This document shows, in pieces, positions 1 through 9,091 of a DNA stretch of 38,108 nucleotides (position 1 is the stretch's first letter; the number at the start of each line of letters is the position of its first letter). Source of the stretch: CAYWJT01 sp964458655 (GTDB taxonomy: Bacteria; Acidobacteriota; Aminicenantia; Aminicenantales; Saccharicenantaceae); assembly GCA_964458655.1 (NCBI GenBank), contig CAYWJT010000021.1, positions 1 through 38,108 of the forward strand, in the 5' to 3' direction. Under the pieces are notes generated by a model. That model was not told the origin of the DNA and did no database searches. It worked only from the letters and a program-made list of their open reading frames with translations. The position numbers were made by a program, and so were the translations under genes.

Positions 1-39
1 TCATCCGATACCCTCCACGACCAGCGAACTCGAGACATA

Positions 40-68
40 AAAATATGACTCCGCCCGTTCAAAGTCAA
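40..68 (-). promoter_or_regulatory. Possible promoter reading out of the left edge
   Basis: On the minus strand TTGACT (63-68) lies 17 bp before TATTTT (40-45), which is near sigma70 consensus in an AT-rich patch. The transcript would start near position 33 and leave the window almost at once, so its gene cannot be seen. The match could be chance. Confidence 0.3.
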
Positions 69-77
69 GGACAAAGC

Positions 78-218
78 GGCTCTATGACGAATAGCGTGAC
101 CAAGAGGGGAAAACCGGGGACAGGTACCGATTTTATGCCAACCGCCACTGGTCGGTACCTGTCCCCGGTTTTCCCCCATTAATCAGTCCAAGTCTACCGC
201 ACTATTCGTCATAGAGCC
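78..218. repeat. Nested inverted-repeat element (REP/MITE-like)
   Basis: Two perfect inverted repeats are nested. The outer arms are 17 bp (78-94 and 202-218, GGCTCTATGACGAATAG and its complement). The inner arms are 25 bp (106-130 and 152-176) around a 21-base loop and contain the core ACCGGGGACAGGTACCG. Twenty-four bases of the inner arm (107-130) recur with one mismatch at 24647-24670, so it is a dispersed element. No coding sequence lies inside and no target-site duplication is visible in the immediate flanks. The outer arms look like terminal inverted repeats and begin GGCTCT, as many ISL3-type ends do from memory; that link is weak. Confidence 0.85.
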
Positions 219-249
219 CAATTTTTTGCGGCGGGGCTTCGGCCGTTTT

Positions 250-1461
250 TCAGGCCTTTTCCAGCCGTTTAAAGACCGCTTTGATGCGTTTCCAGGCCCA
301 GTTCAGGTCGCGCTCCCTGATGACGAGCGGCGGCGCGAAGCGGATGACGTTCTCGTGCGTTTCCTTGCAGAGAAGCCCTTCCTTCATCAGTTCCTCACAG
401 TAGCGCCTGGCTCCGCCGGCCTCGGGCTTGAGCTCGATGCCGATGAGCAGGCCGCGGCCGCGGACCTCCTTGATCTTCTTGCTGCGGAGCTTCTTCAACT
501 TGTCCAGGAAGAAGGCGCCCAGGCTCTCGGCGTTCTCGACGAGCTTCTCCTCTTTAATGACCCTGAGGCTCTCTCGGGCGACGGCACAGGCCAGGGGGTT
601 GCCGCCGAAAGTCGAACCGTGCGAGCCGGGCGTGAAAACATCCAGGACCTTCCGGTCGGCCAATACGGCCGAGATCGGGTAGCAGCCGCCGCCGAGCGAC
701 TTGCCGATAATGACCATGTCGGGGCGGACGCCTTCGTACTCGCAGGCGAACATCCGGCCCACCCGGCCCAGTCCCGTCTGGATCTCGTCGGCGATGAAGA
801 GCACGTTGTTCGCGCGGCAGATCTCGGCCGCCCGCTTGAGATAGCCCGGGGGCGGGATGAGGATGCCGGCTTCGGCCTGGATGGGCTCGACCAGGAAGGC
901 GGCCGTCTCGGGCGTAATGGCCTTTTCCAGGGCGTCGGCGTCGCCGAAAGGTATGACGGGGAAGCCCGGCGTGAACGGGCCGAAGTTGCGCCTGTAGAGA
1001 GGCTCGGTCGAGAAGCTGATGACGGTCACGGTCCGTCCGTGGAAGTTGTTCGAACAGGCGATGATCTCCGCCCTGTCCTCGGCCACGCCTTTCTTCTCGT
1101 ATGCCCATTTGCGGGCGGCCTTGACCGCGGTCTCGACGGCCTCGGCTCCGGAATTCATGGGCAGGACCATCTCGTAACCCGTGAGCTCGCACAGCTCCTT
1201 GGCCAGGAGGGGCCACTGGTCGTTGCGGAAGGCCCGCGACGTCAGGGTCAGCTTCTTGGCCTGGTTGACGAGAGCCTTGACGATCCGCGGGTGGAGGTGG
1301 CCCTGGTTGACGGCGGAATAAGCGCTAAGGAAATCCAGGTATTTGCGGCCCTCGACATCGTACATCCAGATGCCCTTGGCCCTGCTGATGACGACGTCGA
1401 GCGGATGGTAATTGTGGGCGCCGTAGATGTCCTCGGTCACGATGTAGTCTTTGCTATCCAT
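250..1461 (-). CDS. rocD: Ornithine--oxo-acid aminotransferase
   Basis: 403 aa, PLP-dependent class III aminotransferase. It converts L-ornithine plus 2-oxoglutarate to glutamate-5-semialdehyde plus glutamate, linking arginine/ornithine to proline and glutamate, in the cytoplasm. The full fold is present: the substrate-side block around NYHPLDVV (17-24), the phosphate-binding region NSGAEAVETAVK (103-114), the HGRT block (141-144), the PLP-pyridine Asp in ADEIQTGLGR (D225) and the Schiff-base lysine in IIGKSLGGG (K254). The length is typical of RocD. The start is fixed by AAGGAG about 9 nt upstream. It lies about 40 bp downstream of tRNA-Ser(GGA) on the same strand, so it may be read from the tRNA promoter; I saw no separate promoter. 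Acetylornithine aminotransferase is the main alternative, but the N-terminus is ornithine-aminotransferase-like. Confidence 0.9.
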   Translation of the reverse strand: MDSKDYIVTEDIYGAHNYHPLDVVISRAKGIWMYDVEGRKYLDFLSAYSAVNQGHLHPRIVKALVNQAKKLTLTSRAFRNDQWPLLAKELCELTGYEMVLPMNSGAEAVETAVKAARKWAYEKKGVAEDRAEIIACSNNFHGRTVTVISFSTEPLYRRNFGPFTPGFPVIPFGDADALEKAITPETAAFLVEPIQAEAGILIPPPGYLKRAAEICRANNVLFIADEIQTGLGRVGRMFACEYEGVRPDMVIIGKSLGGGCYPISAVLADRKVLDVFTPGSHGSTFGGNPLACAVARESLRVIKEEKLVENAESLGAFFLDKLKKLRSKKIKEVRGRGLLIGIELKPEAGGARRYCEELMKEGLLCKETHENVIRFAPPLVIRERDLNWAWKRIKAVFKRLEKA

Positions 1462-1500
1462 GGCATAAGCTCCTTAATGCATCAGTACTTCGTCTGTCGC

Positions 1501-1592
<92 letters not shown>

Positions 1593-1621
1593 GTTGCCTT
1601 AAGATCCGCGGCAGGAACCTC

Positions 1622-1650
1622 AAGTTACCAGAAACACGGCCTGCGGTCAA
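1622..1650 (-). promoter_or_regulatory. Putative promoter of tRNA-Ser(GGA) and rocD
   Basis: Minus strand: TTGACC (1645-1650), a 17-bp spacer, then TAACTT (1622-1627). The predicted start near 1615 is about 23 nt before the mature tRNA end. The -35 is good and the -10 is poor, so this is only moderately supported. Confidence 0.4.
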
Positions 1651-1738
1651 CGCGCCGCCGACGCTATTACGATAAACAGGGAGGAGGACCCCACACGCTT
1701 TTCGTCATAAAGCCGGCGACGCCGGTCACGGTCGCCGC

Positions 1739-2773
1739 CTACCTCGACCGGTAGATGTTGATGATGTCCTTGAGCAGGGCCGCCGCGGTCCCGCGTGGGC
1801 TGGACCGCCCCCCGGTCACGGTTATCGAGCCCATCGTGTCGGTCAGGAAAGTTATCCCTTTTTCCGTGCCGTTGACATGGAACAGCGGGTGGCTTTCCTC
1901 CAGGGCGGACGGTCTGACCTCGAGATCCCAACCGACGCCTTTCCTGCGACGTGAGGCGGTGGCCAGGAGCTTCAAGGACTGGCCCCGGCGCCTGGCTTGC
2001 AGCACCTCTTCCATGTCCAACCCGGCTATGCCCCGGACCCGAACGTCCCTCAACGAATATGAAGTATTGAGGCAGACGTTGCTGATGATGAGGATCTTGG
2101 CGGCAGTATCCCAGCCTTTTACATCGTAGGTCGGGTCGGGCTCTGCGATGCCCTTGCTCTGGGCATCCTTGAGGGACTCCATGTAATCCAGGCCTTCAGC
2201 CATCCTGGTGAGGATATAGTTGGTCGTCCCGTTGAGGATCCCTTGGATCGCCTCGATGCGTGCCCCAGCCAAGGCCGTCAGTCCGATGTCCAGAGTCGGC
2301 AGGGCGGCCGCGGTCGCGCCGCTGAACCCGAAAGCCGCCCGGCTTTCGGCGGCCGCGTCGCGCAGCTCTTTGAAGCCCGCGACCAGCGCGCCCTTGCTCG
2401 CCGCCACGGCGTTCCAGCCCATTCTGAAGGCGGCCAGGAGGTAACCCAACCCGGGCTGGCCTGTCTCGTAGTTCGAAGGCGTGCATTCGACCAAGCATCC
2501 GCCCGGTTTCCTGCCCGCGATGGCCTCTTCCAATGACAGCCCGGGCTTCCAGCAGGGGTTGCCGTTCGTCCAGGGTTTTCCGTTCCTGACCAGGTCGGCC
2601 GGGTCATGCAGGCCGGAAGCAGACTTGAAGCAGCCGTCCGACTTGCAGATGATCTCGGTCTTGAAAACCAGTCCGTAACGCTCCGCGACCTCGGCGGCTT
2701 TGTCCTTGACCAGGGTCAGGAAAGCCCGCCCGACGTGCCCGTAGCCGGCTACGGCCAGGCTAACGGTCCTCAT
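1739..2773 (-). CDS. hom: Homoserine dehydrogenase (short form, no ACT domain)
   Basis: 344 aa. It reduces aspartate-4-semialdehyde to homoserine with NAD(P)H, the branch-point step to threonine and methionine. The N-terminal Rossmann motif is VAGYGHVGR (8-16), the NAD(P)-side block ASKGALV is mid-protein, and the family signature follows as GILNGTTNYILTRM and then AEPDPTYDVKGWDTAAK. It stops at about 344 residues, so the C-terminal ACT domain of the roughly 430-aa feedback-regulated form is absent. The start is supported by GGAGAGG 4 nt upstream. It sits between two tRNA-Ser genes and close to threonine synthase, the last step of the same pathway, which is on the opposite strand. Confidence 0.88.
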   Translation of the reverse strand: MRTVSLAVAGYGHVGRAFLTLVKDKAAEVAERYGLVFKTEIICKSDGCFKSASGLHDPADLVRNGKPWTNGNPCWKPGLSLEEAIAGRKPGGCLVECTPSNYETGQPGLGYLLAAFRMGWNAVAASKGALVAGFKELRDAAAESRAAFGFSGATAAALPTLDIGLTALAGARIEAIQGILNGTTNYILTRMAEGLDYMESLKDAQSKGIAEPDPTYDVKGWDTAAKILIISNVCLNTSYSLRDVRVRGIAGLDMEEVLQARRRGQSLKLLATASRRRKGVGWDLEVRPSALEESHPLFHVNGTEKGITFLTDTMGSITVTGGRSSPRGTAAALLKDIINIYRSR

Positions 2774-2805
2774 CGAGCCTCTCCGGCGCTGCGGGATACG
2801 GACGT

Positions 2806-2897
2806 TGGCGGAGAGGGCGGGATTCGAACCCGCGATCCCGATTGCTCGAGATAACGGTTTTCGAGACCGTCGCCTTCAACCACTCGGCCACCTCTCC
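2806..2897 (-). tRNA. tRNA-Ser(CGA), CCA encoded
   Basis: Class II tRNA on the minus strand. The acceptor is GGAGAGG/CCTCTCC, and the anticodon stem ACGGT/ACCGT has loop CTCGAAA, giving anticodon CGA. It has a long variable arm, T-arm GGTTCGAATCC, and GCCA encoded at 2809-2806. It shares the acceptor and T-arm with the GGA tRNA about 1.3 kb away. It reads UCG. Confidence 0.97.
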
Positions 2898-2922
2898 GCG
2901 TTCTTGACGATTGAGACAAGAG

Positions 2923-2928
2923 ATTATA
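2923..2928 (-). promoter_or_regulatory. -10 element for tRNA-Ser(CGA)
   Basis: A perfect TATAAT on the minus strand (2923-2928) lies 25 bp upstream of the tRNA 5' end, at the right distance for its start site. No convincing -35 is present (TGTTAA/GTTAAA at the expected place). The box lies just after the tadA stop codon. Confidence 0.45.
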
Positions 2929-2941
2929 GCCTAAACCCGGG

Positions 2942-3460
2942 TCATTTAACAGGCCGGAGCGCGGTTCCCGCGGCCTTCCGCGCCCGAGGCCTCTTTCTCC
3001 TATCCTTGAAAAAATCCCTGATGAGAGCAGCGCAGTCCTCCTGTAGAACGCCCGCCCTTATTTCGGGCCTGTAATTGACCCGCTCGAACGGGAACTTGAG
3101 CACCGACTCGACCGCGCCGGCCTTGGGGTCGGCCGCGCCGTAAACGACGCGGGCGACCCGCGCCTGGATGAGCGCGCCGAGGCACATGGCGCAGGGCTCG
3201 ATGGTCACGTATAGGGAGCAGCCCGCAAGCCTGTAGTTAGTTTTCTTCCTGCAGGCCCTGCGGATGGCCACGACCTCCGCGTGTCCCGTGGGGTCAGAAG
3301 TCCTGACGGGCCGGTTATATCCCCGGGCTATGATCCTGCCGCTCTCAACGATGACGGCGCCGACGGGCACTTCGCCGGCGGCCGCGGCCAAACGCGCCTG
3401 CGTCAGGGCGGCCTGCATGAATCTTTCGTCGGAGCGCGTGTCCCGCCGTATTCTTTCCAT
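2942..3460 (-). CDS. tadA: tRNA-specific adenosine-34 deaminase
   Basis: 172 aa, zinc-dependent cytidine-deaminase fold. It converts A34 to inosine in tRNA-Arg(ACG), letting it read CGN codons. The zinc ligands and the proton-shuttling Glu are visible as HAE (H60, E62) and PCAMC (C90, C93). The N-terminal block DERFMQAAL leading to GEVPVGAV is typical, so the start at 3460 is needed to keep it. The basic C-terminal tail (KDRRKRPRARK) is longer than in small TadA proteins. There is no Shine-Dalgarno before the ATG, and a TGG-TAGAAT extended -10 sits 10-15 bp upstream, so the message may be leaderless. It is followed on the same strand by tRNA-Ser(CGA). Confidence 0.93.
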   Translation of the reverse strand: MERIRRDTRSDERFMQAALTQARLAAAAGEVPVGAVIVESGRIIARGYNRPVRTSDPTGHAEVVAIRRACRKKTNYRLAGCSLYVTIEPCAMCLGALIQARVARVVYGAADPKAGAVESVLKFPFERVNYRPEIRAGVLQEDCAALIRDFFKDRRKRPRARKAAGTALRPVK

Positions 3461-3469
3461 GATATCAGG

Positions 3470-3475
3470 ATTCTA
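3470..3475 (-). promoter_or_regulatory. Extended -10 for tadA, implying a leaderless message
   Basis: The minus strand reads TGGTAGAAT: a TG dinucleotide, one base, then TAGAAT (3470-3475), 5/6 to consensus. The start site would fall near 3463, only a few bases before the tadA ATG (3460), and no ribosome-binding site is present. Confidence 0.4.
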
Positions 3476-3487
3476 CCAGCATTGAAC

Positions 3488-3516
3488 TTCGGAAAAAAGG
3501 CTTCCCGGGTTATAAT
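3488..3516 (+). promoter_or_regulatory. Putative thrC promoter
   Basis: A perfect TATAAT at 3511-3516 lies 34 bp before the thrC ATG. With a 17-bp spacer the -35 would be TTCGGA (3488-3493), which is weak; TTGAAC (3482-3487) is better but 23 bp away. It is divergent from the tadA -10. Confidence 0.45.
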
Positions 3517-3549
3517 CGGCGCGTCAACGTGTTGCTCTCGGAGAGGACG

Positions 3550-4746
3550 ATGGAAAGGTTGGAATGCCCGCTCTGCTCCAAGGTTTTCCCGCACGACCTA
3601 TTTTTCCCTTTCTGCCCGCGCTGCCTGGAGCCGGGCCTGGTCCATTATGAAGCTAAAGCGGGTCCGAGGCGCTTCCGGTCCGAGCCGTGTCCGCCGCTCG
3701 AGCGGTTCCGCGAATTCCTGCCGCTTGACGACGAAGGCGCGGACCTGAGCTTGGGCGAGGGCGACACTCCCCTGCTCAGGCTCGCCGGCTTCGGCGCCGA
3801 GCTCAAATTAAGCTACGTCTATGCCAAGAACGAGGCTCAGAACCCGACCGGAAGCTTCAAGGACAGAGGCACGGCGGTCGTCGTGCGCAAGGCGCGGGCA
3901 ATGGGTTTCGAAAGGCTCGGCACCGTGTCGACCGGGAACATGGCGGCATCAACGGCGGCCTACGGTTCAAGGGCGGGCCTTGACACATCCGTCCTGCTCA
4001 AGGAAGGCACGCCGGCCTCCAGCCTGAGGTTGATCGCCTCGTTCCGGCCGCGCCTCTTCGCGGTCACCGGAGACTACGCGGCCTTGTACCGGGCCAGCTT
4101 CGAACTGGGCCGCAAGCACGGCATATACTTCGCCAATTCCACCGACCCTTTCCGCATGGAAGGCTACAAGTGCACCGGCTTCGAGACTTTCCTTCAGCTC
4201 GGCGGCCGGCCGCCGGATCTCCTCATCGTTCCCGTCAGCTCCGGCGGCCATTTCCTGGGCCTGGTCAGGGCCTTCGAAGACCTTGTGCTGGAAGGCCTGG
4301 CCGCATCATTCCCTGTCTTTGTCGGCGTCCAGGCTTCGGGGTGCTCACCGCTCGTCCGGGCCTTCAACGAAAACCTGGCCGCGTACGAGCGCCTGGACAA
4401 GGCTGATACGATCGCGCATGCCATATCCAATCCGGCGCCCCCGGCCGGCAACTCCGTGCTGCTCAAGATCAGGCAGCATCGGGGCCTGATGCTGTCGGTC
4501 TCGGATGACGAAATGGTCCGGGCCCGGTCGCTTCTGGCCGGGACGGAAGGCCTTCTCTGCCAGCTCGAGTCGGCGTCGGCGGCCGCGGCGCTGACGAAGC
4601 TGGCCGCCTCGGGCCTCATCTCAAAGGATCACGTCGTTGTCTTGGTGATCACCGGCAGCGGTCTCAAGCTTGACCATCAAGAGCAGGCCAACGGGCCGGA
4701 TCTCACAACGACGGACCTGGATGGTCTGCGAAAGGCCCTGGAATAA
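3550..4746 (+). CDS. thrC: Threonine synthase
   Basis: 398 aa, PLP fold-type II lyase. It converts O-phosphohomoserine to threonine and phosphate. The N-terminus is a small zinc-ribbon-like module (CPLC at C6/C9, CPRC at C22/C25). It is followed by GEGDTPLLRL, the PLP-lysine motif NPTGSFKDRGT (K104), STGNMAAS, and the glycine-rich phosphate loop PVSSGGH. A GTG seven codons upstream (3529) keeps the frame, but GGAGAGG sits at the correct distance from the ATG at 3550, so I place the start there. The nearby homoserine dehydrogenase supports a threonine-pathway role. Other fold-II enzymes with this zinc ribbon exist, so the substrate is inferred. Confidence 0.8.
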   Translation: MERLECPLCSKVFPHDLFFPFCPRCLEPGLVHYEAKAGPRRFRSEPCPPLERFREFLPLDDEGADLSLGEGDTPLLRLAGFGAELKLSYVYAKNEAQNPTGSFKDRGTAVVVRKARAMGFERLGTVSTGNMAASTAAYGSRAGLDTSVLLKEGTPASSLRLIASFRPRLFAVTGDYAALYRASFELGRKHGIYFANSTDPFRMEGYKCTGFETFLQLGGRPPDLLIVPVSSGGHFLGLVRAFEDLVLEGLAASFPVFVGVQASGCSPLVRAFNENLAAYERLDKADTIAHAISNPAPPAGNSVLLKIRQHRGLMLSVSDDEMVRARSLLAGTEGLLCQLESASAAAALTKLAASGLISKDHVVVLVITGSGLKLDHQEQANGPDLTTTDLDGLRKALE

Positions 4747-4796
4747 GGCCAGGGCCCCGGCTATCTTATGCGCTCGTACCGTTTCGGCTCGGCCTT

Positions 4797-7614
4797 TCAG
4801 TACCAGACGTCCTCCAGCACCGAGGCTTTCGTCGCCACCGTCTTGCCGTCGACGGAAAGTACGAACCTGTATTCGCCGGGCTGGACCGTGAAGGAGGCGT
4901 AATTGACGTCGAGTCCGCCCCGGCCCTGGTAACCCATTTCCTGGAGCCTTTTCAGTCTTTCCTGCATGGCCTTCTTCTCTTCAGGCGTCCTTTCTCGCCG
5001 CCCGTTCATGTTCCAGACGACCGAGTTCAGCCCAACCTCAGCCGTGCCTTTTATCTCGTTGACCAGGAAGTTGCCCTTGAGAACCTGCACCTTGACCTCG
5101 CCGGCGGGCTTCTGCTTCAGGTAGTAGCTTATGACCATGCCGGCCGGCTCACTCTCGCCGGCGAAGTTGGAAGAGCTTGAGTTCCTGCGGTCCTGCGTCT
5201 CCCAGCGGACCTTGTCCTTGACCCTGAACAGGTGGAAGTCGCGCGCCAAAACCTCGGGCGTCAATTCCTGAAGCGGGCCGATGTCGGCGATGAAAATGCC
5301 CCGGCCGTGAGTCGCCACGATCAGGTCTCCCTCCCGCGGCTGGACCTTGAGGTCATGGACAGGCTGGGTCGGCATGTTGTTCTTGAGCTTGCTCCAGCGG
5401 CCGCCGCCGTCGAGCGAGACATAGACGCCGAAGTCCGTGCCGGCGTAGAGCAGATCGGGGTTGACCGGGTCTTCGCGCACCACGTTGACAGGTCCCTCGG
5501 CCATGTCTCCGACGACAGAGACCCAGGTCTGGCCATAGTCGGTCGTCTTGTATATGAAAGGCCGGAAATCGTCGTTGCGGAACCCGGTGTAGCTGACATA
5601 GGCCGTGCCCGGGTCGGTGGGCGAAGCCGCCACGCGGCTGACCCAATAGCCCGGGTTGCCTTTGATGCGCTCGTTGAGCTTGACCCAATTAAGACCGTTG
5701 TCCTTGGTCATCCAGACGTTGCCGTCATCGGTTCCGACCCAGAGCAGACCGGGGACGAGCGGCGATTCGTCGAAGGTCGTTATGGTGCAATACTGGATAT
5801 TGCCGTCCCCGCCCTTGCCGTTCACGGTCAACTTGGCCGGGTCGTTGGTGGTCAGGTCGGGGCTTATCTCCTTCCAGGTGTCGCCGCGGTTGGTCGACAT
5901 GACCACTATGTTGCCGCAGTGATAGATGGTGTCGCTGTCGTGGTGGGAAACGTGGATGGGAGCGCACCAGTTCCAGCGTGTTTCCGGCTTCTGGGACTGG
6001 TAGCCGATGCCGACCGCCTGCATGGTGGCCAGGTCCAGTCTCTGGATGGAGCCGAACTGGGATTCGTTGTATAGATAGCGGTTCGTCCGGCGGTCGAAGA
6101 CGTTGTACATGCCGTCCCCGCCGCCGACCGTGAACCAGTCCTCCAGCCGTATGGGCGGGCCTCCCCTGGCCGCGCCGGCCGCGCCTTCGAAATCGAACAT
6201 CCCGCCCGACGCAGACGAGCGCTTGGTCGAAGGCCCGAGCAGCGACCCGTTGTCCTGCAGGCCGCCGGCGACGCGGTAGGGATAGGACATGTCGAAATCC
6301 ACCGCATAGAGCTGGGCCAGGGGCAGGAAATCGGGATGATGCCAGTTCTTGCCGCCGTCCCAGGTCACGCCCAGCCCGTGGTCGTAGCCGAGCAGCATGT
6401 GGTTGGGGTCGGCCGGGTCTATCCAGAGCGCGTGATTGTCCCCGCCGAAACGGAAAGGCACGGTCCAGTTCTTGCCGCCGTCCCTGGTCCCGATGACGCC
6501 CACGCTGAGCACATAGACGACGTTCTCATCCTTGGGGTCGACGATGATCTGGCCGTAATAATATCCAGGCGCGCCTCCGATGCTGCGTCCGGGAGGGCTC
6601 ACCTTGCGCCAGGTCGCGCCCGCGTCGTNNNNNNNNNNCCGAACGGTAGACCTCGCCGTCGATCATGCCCTGGCTCGACTTGCCGGTCAGGATCTCCCGC
6701 CACCGGTCGGCCTCGGACATGCCCGGCTTGTTGGCGTTCTCGACGCAGGCGTAAACGACCTTGGGGTTGGCCGGGAATACGGCCAGGCCGATGCGGCCCA
6801 AGATGCCTCCCGGCAGCCCGTTCGTCAGCTTGGCCCAGGTCCGGCCGGCGTCAGCGGATTTATAGACCCCCGAACCCGGCCCGCCGAGCTGATAGGTCCA
6901 GGGTTTCCTCAGCCTGTCGTAAGCGGCGGCGTAAAGCGTGTCGGGGTTGACGGGGTCCATGGCGACGTCCACGACCCCGATGTTCCGGCCGTCGAGCACG
7001 ATATCCAAGGACTTGACCCAGGTTTTGCCGCCGTCCTCGGTCTTGTAAAGGCCGCGCTCCGCGTTCTCGGTGTATAGATGGCCCAGCGCGGCCACGTAGA
7101 CTATGTCCGGGTTGGTGGGATGGACGACGATTCGGCCGATGTGGTGGGATTCCTTGAGGCCCATGTTCTTCCAGGTCTTGCCACCGTCGTCCGACCTGTA
7201 AACACCGTCGCCCCAGTAGGTCGAGCGTGAGTTGTTGGCCTCGCCCGTGCCCACCCAGACGATCATGGGGTTGGACGGCGCCACGGCGATGTCGCCGATG
7301 GAGAAGACCTTCTCGTTCTCGAACAGCGGCTCGAAGGTCTGGCCGTTATTGACGGTCTTCCAGAGCCCGCCGCTCGCCGCAGCCGCGTAGAAGGTATGGG
7401 GCTGCTGCAGGGGCACGGCGAAGTCCACGAAACGGCCGCTTTGGCGCGTCGGCCCGATGGCCCTATAATGGATCTTGCCGAGCACGCTCTCAGCCGTAGC
7501 TGTGGGCGCCGGTTTCGCTTTGGCCTGGGTTCTGACCTGTGCGGCCAGTCCGGACTGCATTGAGAGCAGCGCCAAGAACGAAAAGACGAGAATGGCTGAT
7601 TTACGCCTGGTCAT
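4797..7614 (-). CDS. Sortilin/VPS10-like Asp-box propeller protein, interrupted by an assembly gap
   Basis: Exported protein of many BNR/Asp-box repeats that build beta-propellers; the ligand or substrate is unknown. The signal peptide is at the start (MTRRKSAILVFSF, then an Ala-rich cut site), and GGAGGTG lies just upstream of the ATG at 7614. Asp boxes (x-x-D-x-G-x-T-W) include RSDDGGKTW, KTEDGGKTW, KSADAGRTW, GTRDGGKNW, STNRGDTW, MTKDNGLNW and KTTDYGQTW. Ten Ns (6629-6638) break the frame. Joining the two sides directly restores RSDDAGATW and gives a continuous 935-aa protein, so this is one gene and probably intact. It is a paralogue of the gene at 19997-23119, sharing the layout and a C-terminal LxxFxxxxHLF region. 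It lies 140 bp downstream of the saccharopine-dehydrogenase-like gene with its own promoter. Confidence 0.88.
6629..6638. other. Assembly gap of 10 Ns
   Basis: A run of exactly ten Ns inside the first VPS10-like gene. The left part ends two bases into a codon, the right part leaves one base, and together they complete a GAC (Asp) codon in the expected Asp box. The true gap is therefore a multiple of three, most simply zero. Confidence 0.95.
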
Positions 7615-7717
7615 GATCCACCTCCGGGTTTTTTTAATTGGACCGCACCCTGCGACGAGAAGGCCGGGGTCGGCTGAAAGTCTGGCGGTTGACGTGGAAC
7701 GCCGCATTTTCTTAGCG

Positions 7718-7747
7718 ATTATAGCCCAGCCGCCGCGAGTCAGGCAA
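7718..7747 (-). promoter_or_regulatory. Promoter of the first VPS10-like gene
   Basis: Minus strand: TTGCCT (7742-7747), an 18-bp spacer, then a perfect TATAAT (7718-7723). The start site near 7711 gives a leader of about 97 nt before the ATG at 7614. Confidence 0.55.
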
Positions 7748-7754
7748 TTAAAAA

Positions 7755-8885
7755 TCATCTGGCCGGGCGACTGGTCCTATCTATGCGCACGCCGTTACGC
7801 TTGAGCTCGTCGATCACGAAGTTAAAACAGTCAGACTCGGCTCCCAACTTTTCCGGCGGGATCACCCCCTGTGCCGTGAACCTCCCCGACAGTATGAGTC
7901 TGGCCGCAGCCGTGGCCGGGAAAGCCGTCGTCCTGGACATGGACGAGAAACCGGTCCGACGGTCCCTGCGGTCGAAGATCTCATAATCGACGCGCGTCTT
8001 GCGGCCCCCTTCCAGCGCTTCCATGGATATCAGCATCAGAGTGAATTCGTCGTCCTCATCTTTGAGCTGCCAGCTCCTGAACAGCACCGCGGAGGTGAAA
8101 TCGATGGGACGGAGGCTCTGACCCGCGACCCTGACCGGGTCGTGGTCGAAAAACCCGGCGGCTTTCAGGGTCTGTATCCTCTCCGCGTGACCGGGATAGC
8201 GGATGGTCTTTTCCACCATGTTCGGGACTTTCATGGTCCTGATGAGCGTCCGAAGGCCGTCCGTGCAGAAGGCTTCGAGGCGGCCGAGCTCGGCATGCTC
8301 GATGGGCTCGACCTCGGCCAGGGCGGGCTTGACCACGATCCGGCCGGCCTCGACCGTCCGGGCCGGCCTCATGTATTCTTCGATTATGTCCGCGGGAGAG
8401 AAAGGCGCCTTGTATTCAAAAGGCAAGACCCTTTCGAACGGCAAGCCGCCGACGCAGCACTTGAAGCTCAGGACCTCGGACCGGGCGGCATGGTAGCCGA
8501 GGATCATGTGGCTCAAACCCGGGGCCACCCCGCAATCGACCACCGCGGTCACTCCCCTGCGCCTGGCGGCCTCGTCCAGCTCCAGCGCGTCCTCGGGGAA
8601 AAAAGAGATGTCTACGACGTCCTTGCCCGCCTCGATGACGGCGCCGAGCACGCGGAAGCCCAGCGCGCCCGGGACGGCGCTGACCACAAGGTCGGCGCCG
8701 GAAACAAGCGACCGGACCGAGGCCGGGTCGCCGACATCGGCGGTTTTCCTGGCCACGGCTCGAGAAGCGATCCTCTCCAGGTTCCCCACATTGATGTCCA
8801 CGGCCGTGACATGATAATCGCGGGCAAGGTCCCAGGCAAGGGTTCGGCCGACCATGCCGGCCCCGAGTACGACTATTTCCTTCAT
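7755..8885 (-). CDS. Saccharopine/lysine dehydrogenase family protein
   Basis: 376 aa. The N-terminal Rossmann motif is VVLGAGMVGRTLAWDLA (from residue 4), followed by the family's ADLVVSAVPG and DISFFPEDAL strands and a C-terminal catalytic-type domain (SHMILGYHA, GLPFERVLPFEYK, then PIDFTSAVLF). Members act on saccharopine, or, like L-lysine 6-dehydrogenase, directly on an amino acid with NAD(P)+. The size is closer to the lysine-dehydrogenase type than to fungal saccharopine dehydrogenases, but the substrate is not decided by what I can see. The start is chosen because GAGGAGG lies about 8 nt before the ATG and the Rossmann fold begins there; the frame stays open for 55 codons further upstream without family features. 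Cytoplasmic. Confidence 0.8.
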   Translation of the reverse strand: MKEIVVLGAGMVGRTLAWDLARDYHVTAVDINVGNLERIASRAVARKTADVGDPASVRSLVSGADLVVSAVPGALGFRVLGAVIEAGKDVVDISFFPEDALELDEAARRRGVTAVVDCGVAPGLSHMILGYHAARSEVLSFKCCVGGLPFERVLPFEYKAPFSPADIIEEYMRPARTVEAGRIVVKPALAEVEPIEHAELGRLEAFCTDGLRTLIRTMKVPNMVEKTIRYPGHAERIQTLKAAGFFDHDPVRVAGQSLRPIDFTSAVLFRSWQLKDEDDEFTLMLISMEALEGGRKTRVDYEIFDRRDRRTGFSSMSRTTAFPATAAARLILSGRFTAQGVIPPEKLGAESDCFNFVIDELKRNGVRIDRTSRPAR

Positions 8886-9091
8886 CCGACTGCCTCCTCG
8901 AACTCTACGGCATGAAGGGTTATTTTCTTCCCAACGCGGCGGAAAATCAATGCCGGCTTGGCTTTTTTGCCCAGGCCATTCGCCGCCGACCCTTCGTAAT
9001 TCCCGCGTCGGCAAATATCTCAAAATAGCAAGCTCCCTATCCAAGGGCATCGTTGCTGTCAGATACCCGGCATTCCAAGTCGCTGAAACTA

